Shown here: piece by piece, positions 1 through 6,537 of the stretch
How the letters are laid out: the number at the start of each line of letters is the position of its first letter
Numbering within the stretch: the first letter of the stretch is position 1
Virus record (IMG/VR): IMGVR_UViG_3300036832_000330
Coordinates: 1-64,000 of that record
Strand: one strand, 5' to 3'
DNA from: a virus
DNA length: 64,000 nucleotides
Notes under the pieces: generated by a model
What the model saw: the letters and a program-made list of their open reading frames with translations, nothing else
Databases searched by the model: none
Told to the model about the DNA's origin: nothing
Translations under genes and position numbers: made by a program

Positions 1-454
1 CCTCTGCGAAGTTGGGGTCATCGAAGTCCACGCCCCACCGCTTCAGCACCTCCTTGGGGATCATGTCCTTGCGGGCGTTGCCGTTGCCGGCCACGAACTT
101 CTTGAGTTGCTGGGGAGCCACCAGCGTGGGATAGGCCCGCCGGTCCTGGGGGTCGAACTGGGCCAGGACGGCCAGCTTGATCGCCGCCCCTACCTCCCCG
201 GAGGCGTGCTGGCCGTACTTCTCGGCCATGCTGTAGCTCTCCATGGCGATCATGCAGATGCAGCCCTGGAGGTCGTCGCGGGCCAGCATGAGGAACTGCT
301 GGCCGATGTCATGCATGAGCTTGTTCAGCCGTAGTACCCCCTTGGGCATGGTGCCCTTCGGCTTCCACACGGCCACCAGGCCCCTGGTGGGAGACCACAC
401 CACCATGGCGCAGTTCTTGGAGCCGGGGTCGATCCCGATGTAGAGGTCAGTCAC
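1..454 (-). CDS. RuvC-like Holliday junction resolvase (partial, 3' end outside window)
   Basis: Resolves four-way DNA junctions during phage recombination or packaging, inferred from the RNase H-fold signature. The N-terminus reads YIGIDPGSKN, the first acidic strand of RuvC-type resolvases. A second acidic strand (MESYS, about residue 75) and the LKKFVAGNGNARKD segment follow. The gene runs off the left edge, so the C-terminal catalytic acids are not visible. The start is a GTG at 454 overlapping the stop of the upstream gene as GTGA. It is the last visible gene of the minus-strand replication/recombination run, which also holds RecA, a Cas4-like nuclease and a second resolvase-type nuclease. 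Confidence 0.85.
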   Translation of the reverse strand, partial: MTDLYIGIDPGSKNCAMVVWSPTRGLVAVWKPKGTMPKGVLRLNKLMHDIGQQFLMLARDDLQGCICMIAMESYSMAEKYGQHASGEVGAAIKLAVLAQFDPQDRRAYPTLVAPQQLKKFVAGNGNARKDMIPKEVLKRWGVDFDDPNFAE

Positions 455-672
455 CGGACGTACCCACTGCAAGCATCGTGGCACTCTTTCCGCTGGTAGC
501 CGTCGTGGTCGATGATCGGGCGCTCGCAGACCGGGCAGAGGACACCACCTCGCACGGTCACCGACTCCTCGACGTGCTTCTCGATGTCCCGGAACAGGTA
601 CTGACAGGTGTCGCACATGGTCAGGAGGGTGACGGTGCCGTCGTCCTCCATCAACAGGTAGTTAGTCGGCAT
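451..672 (-). CDS. small zinc-ribbon protein
   Basis: 73 residues with three cysteine pairs: C20-x2-C23, C46-x2-C49 and C64-x3-C68, enough to bind at least one zinc ion. No enzyme motif is visible and I cannot assign a function. The protein ends SGYVR. It overlaps the RuvC-like gene by four bases (GTGA) and the gene upstream by about 11 bases, so it is translated as part of the same operon. It could be a nucleic-acid-binding or protein-binding adaptor. Confidence 0.7.
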   Translation of the reverse strand: MPTNYLLMEDDGTVTLLTMCDTCQYLFRDIEKHVEESVTVRGGVLCPVCERPIIDHDGYQRKECHDACSGYVR

Positions 673-823
673 ACAGCCTCACCGCCGGCATACAGGGGTC
701 TTGCCCGTCCTCCCACATGGCGTCCTCCTCGTCGGTGGAGGGCAGGCCGTCATGGGTGTTACAGACCGGCTCGGAGCAGTACCCCAGCTTGACACCGGTC
801 TCGATCCACTCCTGGAAGGTCAC
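662..823 (-). CDS. conserved small phage protein (VTFQEWIETG type)
   Basis: 53 residues beginning VTFQEWIETGVKLGYCSEP with an acidic middle. The motif EWIE.G..LG.C..PVC.THDG is one I associate with short hypothetical proteins of actinobacteria and their phages; no function is known to me. An ATG ten codons earlier (853) is possible. The GTG at 823 is preferred because it makes a GTGA overlap with the upstream stop, the coupling used throughout this operon. Confidence 0.65.
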   Translation of the reverse strand: MTFQEWIETGVKLGYCSEPVCNTHDGLPSTDEEDAMWEDGQDPCMPAVRLYAD

Positions 824-1011
824 ACTGAGGCCAGGCCCTGCTCCTGCTTCCATCTCTCCATCTTCCTTGCTCCATGAAGCTGCTCAGCATGGCGTTGGGC
901 GATCATCTCGATACGCTCGGGATCCACCTCAGACCCATGCCTAGCGAGTCGACTCGTCACGCCGGCACGAGCGGTTTCCAGAGCATCACTGAACTCCTGA
1001 CTGCGACTCAT
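820..1011 (-). CDS. hypothetical protein
   Basis: 63 residues starting MSRSQEFSDAL, helical and highly charged (repeated E, R and K), without cysteines or a membrane segment. Longer starts in the same frame would enter the DUF3310 gene and look like antisense translation, so the ATG at 1011 is preferred; it overlaps the upstream stop by 26 bases. Function unknown. It lies among very small genes typical of the distal part of a phage early operon. Confidence 0.55.
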   Translation of the reverse strand: MSRSQEFSDALETARAGVTSRLARHGSEVDPERIEMIAQRHAEQLHGARKMERWKQEQGLASV

Positions 1012-1222
1012 GTTGGACCCCCAACCTCTGAATCTCCCTGGCAACATACCACTGCGCTTTTTTGAGATCCTCGATGGGATCAATGCCCTCCTTGAGGCCC
1101 GCCCTCCAGAGGTACTTGATCGCATTCCCCACGTTGAAGTTGTAATGCTCTGCTATCCGAATGCACTCCACCCCGGAGGGATGGCTGCTGTAGTGAGGAG
1201 GATGGTTGACGAGGTCAGGCAT
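986..1222 (-). CDS. DUF3310 family protein
   Basis: 78 residues starting MPDLVNHPPHYSSHPSGVEC. The sequence NHPPHY....GVECI.I..HYNFN.GNAIKYLWRAG.K...D...DLKKA.WY matches the DUF3310 family, common in phages and sometimes labelled nucleotide kinase without proof. The ATG at 1222 is chosen over a GTG two codons earlier. It overlaps the upstream zinc-ribbon gene by eight bases. Confidence 0.85.
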   Translation of the reverse strand: MPDLVNHPPHYSSHPSGVECIRIAEHYNFNVGNAIKYLWRAGLKEGIDPIEDLKKAQWYVAREIQRLGVQHESQSGVQ

Positions 1223-1349
1223 CCTCACGCACCACCCACCATGCCAGTCGGCACTTCGGGCAACTTGGTTCCTGACGAGCGCCCATGACGACGATGTCGT
1301 ACGTGTGCTTGAACCTGACCTGGCAGGACTGACAACGGAAGACCATCAT
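1215..1349 (-). CDS. small zinc-ribbon protein
   Basis: 44 residues starting MMVFRCQSCQVRFKH with C-x2-C near the N-terminus and a second C-P-x-C pair (CPKC) near residue 32, a simple zinc ribbon. The reading frame is open upstream, but the start at 1349 fits best: its ATG overlaps the TGA of the preceding 35-residue gene as ATGA. Function unknown; possibly a nucleic-acid-binding accessory factor. Confidence 0.6.
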   Translation of the reverse strand: MMVFRCQSCQVRFKHTYDIVVMGARQEPSCPKCRLAWWVVREDA

Positions 1350-1453
1350 GGCGCTCCTCGACGGTGTGTGAGCCATTCCTGCCAGCACTCGTCGCACACA
1401 CCCAGGTCGTTGGCGGCGGCTGGTCGTTTCTCGCAGTGCCAGCAGAGCTTCAT
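1346..1453 (-). CDS. very small zinc-finger protein
   Basis: 35 residues starting MKLCWHCEKRP and containing C-x2-C (CWHC) and C-x2-C (CDEC), a compact treble-clef or zinc-knuckle pattern. The ATG at 1453 overlaps the stop of the upstream 188-residue gene (ATGA), and its own TGA overlaps the next ATG, so both boundaries show translational coupling. Function unknown. Confidence 0.6.
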   Translation of the reverse strand: MKLCWHCEKRPAAANDLGVCDECWQEWLTHRRGAP

Positions 1454-2016
1454 GGCGCACCTCGATCTGCTCGTCGGTACCCAGGATTTTTTACATCAGT
1501 CCTCCTGGTGAGTTCCCGGCTGACCACGGCGGCGTCCCGCTCGGAGGACTCAAACAGCATCTGCTTCAGCTTGCGCCTGGCGTAGTACAGCTTGAGCGCA
1601 TCTCGGGCCGCACGTATTTCGGGATCGGCTTCCATCGCCGCCCGCACCCAGGTGACCGGTTCTGACGCCTTTTCAGGACGGTTGCGTGTGAGGTACAGCC
1701 CTTCCAGCTTTCGGACTTCCATCTCTGCATGGTGTTCGTAGATCTCCTCGATGGCTAGCTGGCTCTGAAAATAATCGGTCCACCGGGTGAAGCGGACGAA
1801 CAGATCCATCAACTGTTTGTCGGTGATGTCATCGATGTCGGTCTGGAGGGTGGGTGGCGTGCTGTCGGGAGCGGTTGGCTCATCGATCCCCAGATCGGTG
1901 TAGACGCCGCGGCTGTGGCCGTTGACCATTTGCTTCAGGGTCTCGCGCAGGTCTAGCGGGGGCCGGCGCTTGATCCGGCGCGGCACGTCGGACGAGGACT
2001 CTTCCGTTACGGTCAT
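1450..2016 (-). CDS. hypothetical helical protein of the recombination operon
   Basis: 188 residues starting MTVTEESSSDVPRRIKRR. The N-terminus is basic and probably disordered. The rest is mostly helical and charged, with a strongly basic segment near the C-terminus (LKLYYARRKLKQ). No catalytic motif recognised. The start at 2016 overlaps the Cas4-like gene by 137 bases; a later ATG at 1929 would reduce this to 50. Its position just after RecA, WhiB and Cas4-like genes suggests an accessory role in DNA metabolism, an inference from context only. Confidence 0.6.
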   Translation of the reverse strand: MTVTEESSSDVPRRIKRRPPLDLRETLKQMVNGHSRGVYTDLGIDEPTAPDSTPPTLQTDIDDITDKQLMDLFVRFTRWTDYFQSQLAIEEIYEHHAEMEVRKLEGLYLTRNRPEKASEPVTWVRAAMEADPEIRAARDALKLYYARRKLKQMLFESSERDAAVVSRELTRRTDVKNPGYRRADRGAP

Positions 2017-2881
2017 GCTTCTCCTCATAGCGGTGACAGTCGGCGCACCCATCGAAGGGGCAGGGTGGGATAGGCCCGCCCTGGAGCGCCATGGTGATTC
2101 GACTACATAGGTCTAGCCGATCTTGGATGCGCTCTTCCCGGTACCGGACGATCATCTCCTTGACCTTCTGGTTCCACTTGGATTCATACAGGAAGAGGAC
2201 TTCGCGATATTTCCGGCTCATGTAGCAGTAAAAATCACCCTGCCTGACGTGGGAGGGGAAGGGCATGCGGATGGAGTCCCACAGCCCGTCGTAGTCCAGG
2301 AACGACCTGGATTTTCCGTTGAGTTGGAACTGGTAGGTATGGGCCTTGATCAGGCCGGGGTTCTCAAAGCGGACAGTGCCCAGGCCGATGGACTTGATCT
2401 CGATGATGGGGCCGTCCCAGCCGTCCAGACCGTCTGCGTGACCCGCCATGTTCAGGTTCTGATTGAGCAGTGGCACCTCGTGGTAACGCAGGAACTGCCG
2501 GCCCTGGTGGCACTTCTCGCACTCCTGGGGAGCCAGGGCCGAGAAGGCGTAGTGACAGGCCGCGCAATAAAATGTACCGGCCAGTCGGCCCAGATCCCAG
2601 ATCCTTTTTTGCCACTTGTGATGGATCTCCTTGCCCTCATCGAAGACCATCTGGAGTTGCCAGTAGCTACCCGCTGGCGCTGAGAGAGCCTCCCGCCCTG
2701 ACAGCCGGTAGTAGCTCGCCCTGGGGCACCAGTCGCTGTGGCTGATCTCCGATGGGTGCAGAGCGTCGACTCTCGGCCCGTTCTCGCTTCCAGGCTGCAA
2801 TAAGAGTCTTTGAACATCCCCAAGGAGTCGGGTGGTCCGCTTCGTCGTTTCTAACAACGCTCGCAAATCTTTGTCGATCAC
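1880..2881 (-). CDS. Cas4-like PD-(D/E)XK exonuclease
   Basis: Probably a 5'-3' DNA exonuclease with an iron-sulphur cluster, for end resection before RecA-type recombination. Visible motifs: HPSEISHSDWCPRASYYRL near the N-terminus (first cluster cysteine), a C-x2-C....C-x2-C zinc-like insertion (CAACH, CEKCH), the nuclease core GHADGL....IIEIKSIG, then QFQLNGK, and a C-terminal cysteine trio (CPFDGCADC). The GTG at 2881 is the only sensible start and overlaps the WhiB frame by 215 bases. About 45 residues after the last cysteines are Arg/Pro-rich and may be a read-through tail. No CRISPR genes are nearby; phage Cas4-like proteins are usually recombination enzymes. Confidence 0.8.
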   Translation of the reverse strand: MIDKDLRALLETTKRTTRLLGDVQRLLLQPGSENGPRVDALHPSEISHSDWCPRASYYRLSGREALSAPAGSYWQLQMVFDEGKEIHHKWQKRIWDLGRLAGTFYCAACHYAFSALAPQECEKCHQGRQFLRYHEVPLLNQNLNMAGHADGLDGWDGPIIEIKSIGLGTVRFENPGLIKAHTYQFQLNGKSRSFLDYDGLWDSIRMPFPSHVRQGDFYCYMSRKYREVLFLYESKWNQKVKEMIVRYREERIQDRLDLCSRITMALQGGPIPPCPFDGCADCHRYEEKHDRNGRVLVRRAAPDQAPAPARPARDPEANGQRPQPRRLHRSGDR

Positions 2882-3218
2882 TGGCCGACGCGGTGATGAC
2901 CCACCCGGCCTGGATAGCCGCGTCACGATGCCTCTGGCGCTTGATCCGACGCCGCTCCCTTTCGCTGGTTCCGCCCCACACGCCCCACCGCTCGCCGTTC
3001 TCGATCGCGTAGTCCAGACAAGCCTCCAGCACGGGGCAACGGCCTGGGTGGTCCGGGTGGGTTCCCAGGCACACGCTTCGGGCCTCCTGCACCTGGGTGT
3101 TGTTGTGCTGGCGGTCGCTGTAGAACAGGTTTCCTGGCAGTCCTTTGCACTTTGCGGAGTCGAGCCACTGGGGATGGATCCGCTCGTAGATGGCCGGCAG
3201 TACCTGCTGGCGGTCCAC
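2667..3218 (-). CDS. WhiB-family transcription factor with atypical cysteine spacing
   Basis: WhiB proteins are iron-sulphur regulators that bind the host sigma factor. Visible: C24, C50, C61 and C67, then GERWGVWGGTSERERRRIKRQRH, the usual glycine-rich turn and basic tail. The second and third cysteines are ten residues apart (C-LGTHPDHPGR-C) rather than the canonical two. The GTG at 3218 is the best start I can find. The frame has no stop until 2667, overlapping the Cas4-like gene by 215 bases; the last 70 or so residues look like incidental translation. It lies almost entirely inside the open frame of the upstream nuclease. Confidence 0.75.
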   Translation of the reverse strand: MDRQQVLPAIYERIHPQWLDSAKCKGLPGNLFYSDRQHNNTQVQEARSVCLGTHPDHPGRCPVLEACLDYAIENGERWGVWGGTSERERRRIKRQRHRDAAIQAGWVITASASDRQRFASVVRNDEADHPTPWGCSKTLIAAWKRERAESRRSAPIGDQPQRLVPQGELLPAVRAGGSLSASG

Positions 3219-3519
3219 GTAGAACCAGTTCGTGATAACTGGGTTCTGGGAGTACGACCCACTCCCTTCCACCAAGCTCAAAGACGAGAACAGGGCGGCG
3301 AGACTCTGCCATGGCGTGACGGTAGAGACTGATGAGGTCGTCGTAGAGGAGGGTGATGGAGCGACGGTTATCGGTGCGCTTGAACTCGACAAGCTCGGTG
3401 CGGCTACGACCGTCGTTCTTACGGTCCCAACGCGCACCAGAACGCGGGTTCGTGACACCTCCAAACCGCTCCATTCCCTTCTTCTCTTGCCGCCTCCACA
3501 GGCGGGTTCGCGTCCTCAT
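2923..3519 (-). CDS. Hjc/VSR-like PD-(D/E)XK endonuclease
   Basis: Likely a junction-resolving or structure-specific endonuclease. The core is in the first 105 residues: GVTNPRSGAR.D.KNDGRSRTELVEFKRTD (E...D..E.K catalytic pattern), SIT, helices, then PVLVFELGGREWVVLP. This resembles the small Hjc-type nucleases encoded by many phages. The ATG at 3519 overlaps the recA stop (ATGA). The frame stays open for about 95 further residues of Pro/Arg-rich sequence that overlaps the WhiB gene, so the true C-terminus is uncertain. Confidence 0.7.
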   Translation of the reverse strand: MRTRTRLWRRQEKKGMERFGGVTNPRSGARWDRKNDGRSRTELVEFKRTDNRRSITLLYDDLISLYRHAMAESRRPVLVFELGGREWVVLPEPSYHELVLRGPPAGTAGHLRADPSPVARLRKVQRTARKPVLQRPPAQQHPGAGGPKRVPGNPPGPPRPLPRAGGLSGLRDRERRAVGRVGRNQRKGAASDQAPEAS

Positions 3520-4610
3520 TTCTTGGCTCTGACGAGCCGCCGACTGGAGGGGCGGGGACCAGGCTCCTCGCGGCGAATGCCCTTCACTACGTGGTTCTGG
3601 ATAGCCTCCTGCAACTTCTGCTGCAATGTCAAGTCCCATCTGGCCTGTTCCTCCAGGGCGGCGCGGCCATGCCAGGACTCGGTGTCCAGGTGGTAGTAGC
3701 TGCCCTTGATCGAGAACACCTCGTAAAGAACGCCCAGCGTGACCAACTCCTTGCCCAGGTCATACGATCCGGGTGAGATGCCGGCGCTGTTGTGGTCGAA
3801 GTAGAAGTCGAACACGGCCACCCGCTCGGGCGGGAAGCTCTTGTTCTTCTTGGTCAGGGCCTTGACGGTGATGCCCACCTTGCGCTGGTTCTTGCGGTCT
3901 CCCTCTGTCAGCCAGTCGTCGCGCTTCAACTCCAGCCGGCTGGTGAACCAGTAGTTCTTGGCTCGGCCCCCTGGGGTGGTGCGGGGATCACCGAACAGGA
4001 CGCCGATCTTCTCCCGCCACTGGTTGACGACGAAGCAGGTCACGGCCCGGTCGTCCTCCACCAGGGATCGCTTCATGGCGGTGTAGCTCTTCCTGAAGAA
4101 CTTGCCGATCAGGCGCGCCGCCAGGCCCACCTGGGTGTCGTCCATGGTGCCCTCGCCCTCACTTATCGGTGATAGGGCGGGCATGGAGTCGATGACCAGA
4201 ACATCGGCGGTTCTACTCTCCAGAACCATGATGGCGGCGTTGCACGCCTCCTCCAGGATGTTGGTCTGCATGACCAGGATCTTGTCGGTGTCGCAGCCCA
4301 GGTCACGCGCCCAGCCCGGTACGAACTCCTCAGCCGCCACCCAGAAGGTGACGTGGTCAGGGTTGAGGGCCTGCTGGACGGCGATGGTCTTCAGGATGAT
4401 GGTGGTCTTGCCTGAACTCTCGTCGCCGTATAGCTCGTGGAAGGCGTTGGTCTGCCAGCCGCCCCCCAGGGCCATGTCCAGGCTGTAGCTCCCGGTGGAG
4501 ATACGAGGCAGGTCGGAGTAGCGGATCTGGCTGCCCCAGACCACGGTCTCGGGACCGTACTCCTTGTTGATCTCGGCCATCACCGTGGTGATGGTGTCGG
4601 TCTTGGTCAT
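3516..4610 (-). CDS. recA: RecA/UvsX-type recombinase
   Basis: ATP-dependent strand-exchange protein. The Walker A motif is GDESSGKT (residues 62-69), Walker B is VLVIDSMPAL (about 136-145), and NQWREKIGVLFGDPRTTPGG matches the L2-loop region of RecA proteins. 364 residues, normal for phage RecA/UvsX. The C-terminus ends RPSSRRLVRAKK, a tail seen on unrelated proteins here. The ATG at 4610 overlaps the upstream stop (ATGA), and its stop overlaps the nuclease start, giving a coupled recombination cassette with the resolvase-type and Cas4-like nucleases. Confidence 0.95.
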   Translation of the reverse strand: MTKTDTITTVMAEINKEYGPETVVWGSQIRYSDLPRISTGSYSLDMALGGGWQTNAFHELYGDESSGKTTIILKTIAVQQALNPDHVTFWVAAEEFVPGWARDLGCDTDKILVMQTNILEEACNAAIMVLESRTADVLVIDSMPALSPISEGEGTMDDTQVGLAARLIGKFFRKSYTAMKRSLVEDDRAVTCFVVNQWREKIGVLFGDPRTTPGGRAKNYWFTSRLELKRDDWLTEGDRKNQRKVGITVKALTKKNKSFPPERVAVFDFYFDHNSAGISPGSYDLGKELVTLGVLYEVFSIKGSYYHLDTESWHGRAALEEQARWDLTLQQKLQEAIQNHVVKGIRREEPGPRPSSRRLVRAKK

Positions 4611-4927
4611 CGTGGGCGATCCCTCCTGCCCTCTCTGCGCCGATCATGGAACAGGTCTTCCCAGGCACTCATCTCGTGCTCGCCGGCCTGGGGACTCCAA
4701 CGCATGGCGTCGGGGCCAAGCTCGGTGTCGACCGGATCATGTGGCTCCAGGCGACGCTCGGTCCAGGACCGGACTGCGTTTGAAGGCTCGTAGTGGGGTT
4801 CCTGCGCCTGAGTGCCTCGCTGCGCGGCCCAGGCCGCAGCCTGTTGGCGCGCTGCCCGTTCACCGTGAATCCGGTGGATAGGCACGCCCCGGCGCTGAGC
4901 TTCCTCCTGTAGACCTTCGCGGGCCAC
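4607..4927 (-). CDS. hypothetical protein with LFHDRR motif
   Basis: 106 residues, Gln/Ala/Arg-rich, without recognisable domains. The C-terminus is WEDLFHDRRREGRRDRPR, one of at least five copies in this window of the short LFHDRR.EGRR peptide. The start is a GTG at 4927 directly after the Lys-rich gene; the stop overlaps the recA ATG (ATGA). The role is unknown; the position upstream of recA could mean a RecA accessory factor, but nothing in the sequence proves this. Confidence 0.6.
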   Translation of the reverse strand: MAREGLQEEAQRRGVPIHRIHGERAARQQAAAWAAQRGTQAQEPHYEPSNAVRSWTERRLEPHDPVDTELGPDAMRWSPQAGEHEMSAWEDLFHDRRREGRRDRPR

Positions 4928-4929
4928 AA

Positions 4930-5055
4930 CTACTTCTTCTTGGCTGCGGTCTTCTTGGCCGGGGCCTTCTTAACCTCTTCCTTCTTCTCCTCGCCCTTCT
5001 TACCGAACGGCGCGGCCCGCTTGCCGCCGAATGGCTCCTTCTTAGTGGTTGCCAT
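4930..5055 (-). CDS. small histone-tail-like lysine-rich protein
   Basis: 41 residues starting MATTKKEPFGGKRAAPFGKK and continuing as Lys/Glu/Ala sequence to AKKTAAKKK. The composition resembles the basic tails of histone H1-like and HupB-like proteins, so it may bind DNA without sequence preference. A good Shine-Dalgarno sequence (GAGAGGAA) precedes the ATG at 5055. The start overlaps the end of the winged-helix gene by 14 bases. Most of it is probably disordered. Confidence 0.6.
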   Translation of the reverse strand: MATTKKEPFGGKRAAPFGKKGEEKKEEVKKAPAKKTAAKKK

Positions 5056-5446
5056 TGTGATTCCTCTCTTGGTGTTGTTCGTAGAAGGCGGTCAGTAGTT
5101 GTGTCGAGTGATGGAGCAGGCTGTTCGGCTCGATGGCTTCATACGAGGTACTGGGGTCTGTGTTCCTGACCCGATGGTTGAACTCGACGGTCAGGTCGTC
5201 GTAGTCACCGTCCTCCACCTTCCGTATGCCTTTCTTGGTGATCCAGTACACCTGGCCTGCCTTTCCCTTGGACATGAGCCGCTGATGCGGTCTCTTGGTC
5301 ACGGTGTTGAAGCGGACCTCAAGGAGACCCTTTCTTCGTAACTCGGGGATTCGCCTGTGAGCTTCCTCTCTATCAAGGCCAGATTTAACTGCGGCTTCCT
5401 CGTGGGTCATGCCTGGATCCCATGGCCTTGCGAGATACCGCCGCAT
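5042..5446 (-). CDS. winged-helix-like DNA-binding protein
   Basis: 134 residues. The N-terminal half (MRRYLARPWDPGMTHEEAA, then L.REEAHRRIPELRRKGLLEV) has the helix-turn-helix and beta-wing pattern of MarR/phage winged-helix proteins, followed by VYWITKKGIRKVE, typical of a wing strand. The C-terminal part is polar and helical. The ATG at 5446 overlaps the previous stop (TGATG). It may be a regulator or a replication accessory protein. Confidence 0.6.
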   Translation of the reverse strand: MRRYLARPWDPGMTHEEAAVKSGLDREEAHRRIPELRRKGLLEVRFNTVTKRPHQRLMSKGKAGQVYWITKKGIRKVEDGDYDDLTVEFNHRVRNTDPSTSYEAIEPNSLLHHSTQLLTAFYEQHQERNHNGNH

Positions 5447-5595
5447 CACTTCCTCCGGTTTTTGAACTCTCTCATGTTGTGTGTGTCCTTGTCCTTGGGC
5501 TTGCCCTTGGCGATGGTGGACTCGGCCTTCTTCTTGGTTGCCTCGTTGCTCTTCTTGGCCGCGGCGGCTCTGGCATCGCCCTGTCGCCCAGGCAT
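5446..5595 (-). CDS. small basic protein
   Basis: 49 residues starting MPGRQGDARAAAAKKSNEA, very rich in Lys and Ala, ending MREFKNRRK. TGATG overlaps at both ends show that it is translated with its neighbours. It may bind nucleic acid through its charge. One of three consecutive short Lys-rich proteins in this segment (with 4930-5055 and 5595-5846). Confidence 0.55.
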   Translation of the reverse strand: MPGRQGDARAAAAKKSNEATKKKAESTIAKGKPKDKDTHNMREFKNRRK

Positions 5596-5846
5596 CACTT
5601 CCCTCGGTTTTCGGGCTTGTTGTAGCGGCTCCTGGTGGGCTTGGCTTCGCCGGTCTTGGGCATGGGCTTGCGCCCAGACTCACGGGTCTCAGCCGCCTTC
5701 TCGCCCATGGCGTGACGCCTGGCCTTGCCCTGGGCCTGGGCGTTGGAGATGGCAGCCGCTTTGCTCTTGGAAAAACCCTTCTCCTTCAGGGCCTCGTATG
5801 AGTCGGCTTTTTTGATGGATGGTCCGGGTTCTTTTCCTCCTGGCAT
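5595..5846 (-). CDS. small basic protein, SKSKAAAISNAQA type
   Basis: 83 residues starting MPGGKEPGPSIKKADSYEAL. The block SIKKADSYEALKEKGFSKSK and then AAAISNAQAQG resembles short conserved actinobacterial proteins (SIK...YE.LR.KG.SKEKAARI.NA) of unknown function; I believe this family is listed as DUF7218 but cannot check. A strong ribosome binding site (AGGAGG) precedes the ATG. The C-terminal half is basic and low-complexity. Confidence 0.65.
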   Translation of the reverse strand: MPGGKEPGPSIKKADSYEALKEKGFSKSKAAAISNAQAQGKARRHAMGEKAAETRESGRKPMPKTGEAKPTRSRYNKPENRGK

Positions 5847-5854
5847 GGTTCCTC

Positions 5855-6361
5855 CTATCTGACGTTGCTCCAACTGAAGTCGGTGCCACTGAGGCTGGCA
5901 TCTACACCGAACTGACTGGCCCCTGACGAGTTGTCGCTGCGGGCGAACTGGACCGGCCCGGATGACTTCATGCCGATGGAGTTGAGCAGGGTGCCTGACT
6001 GCTCAAACAGGTCACCGTTGTACCCGCAATCAACGCAGAGAGGAGCCGCCTCAAACTGGCCTGACTTGCGCCGGAAGAAGCTGGACCCATTGCAGCGGGG
6101 GCACCGTCCCGACGTGCCCAGGCTGTTGGGGGCCTTCTCCACGTATCCCTGGCGGTTGACCCGGTGCCAATTATCGTCGGTGTCGCTCCCCGGCTGGTCC
6201 CACTCCGTCACCTCCTGGCGGGGGCCAGTCGGGGGGTACTGGGGTTGCCACCGGACGGCCTTCTGGGGGTAGCCCGTGGTCTGGCTGGGAGGGGGCGGGG
6301 GCGCAGCCGGCCTCCGGGCGACGCCCCCCAGTGCCCGCTCCCACCACCCAACGTCGCTCAT
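5855..6361 (-). CDS. zinc-ribbon protein with proline-rich N-terminus
   Basis: 168 residues. Starts MSDVGWWERALGG, then a proline-rich linker (PAAPPPPPSQ). A central zinc ribbon, CPRCNG....C.DCGYNG (about residues 87-113), is followed by a Ser/Gly-rich C-terminus. The N-terminal W-W-x-R-A-L-G pattern followed by proline is one I associate with actinophage hypothetical proteins. Function unknown. The ATG overlaps the upstream stop as ATGA. Confidence 0.65.
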   Translation of the reverse strand: MSDVGWWERALGGVARRPAAPPPPPSQTTGYPQKAVRWQPQYPPTGPRQEVTEWDQPGSDTDDNWHRVNRQGYVEKAPNSLGTSGRCPRCNGSSFFRRKSGQFEAAPLCVDCGYNGDLFEQSGTLLNSIGMKSSGPVQFARSDNSSGASQFGVDASLSGTDFSWSNVR

Positions 6362-6537
6362 TGCCTCATCTCACTTAGCTCGTCCAGTTCCTCGCGCCGA
6401 TCATGGAAGAGGTCCGGGGCGATCTTGTGGGCGCTGAAGCGGTAGCACTTGCACTCCAGGCGTCCGACCATGCCGGAACAGCCACGGGTGTTGTGCTGCT
6501 CCATGGGATGACCGCATTTGGTGCAGGTCTGGCTCAT
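6358..6537 (-). CDS. small zinc protein with LFHDRR motif
   Basis: 59 residues starting MSQTCTKCGHPMEQHNTRGC. It has C-x2-C, a His-rich loop and two later cysteines (LECKCYRF), a likely zinc site. The C-terminus is DLFHDRREELDELSEMRQ, a variant of the recurring LFHDRREEGRR peptide. ATGA overlap with the polymerase stop. Unknown function; the tail may be a docking peptide, by inference from its recurrence. Confidence 0.65.
   Translation of the reverse strand: MSQTCTKCGHPMEQHNTRGCSGMVGRLECKCYRFSAHKIAPDLFHDRREELDELSEMRQ

Noticed and set aside
1880-2881. Cas4-like gene as part of a CRISPR system
   Set aside because: No repeat-spacer array and no cas1/cas2 in the window; phage Cas4-like nucleases usually act in recombination.
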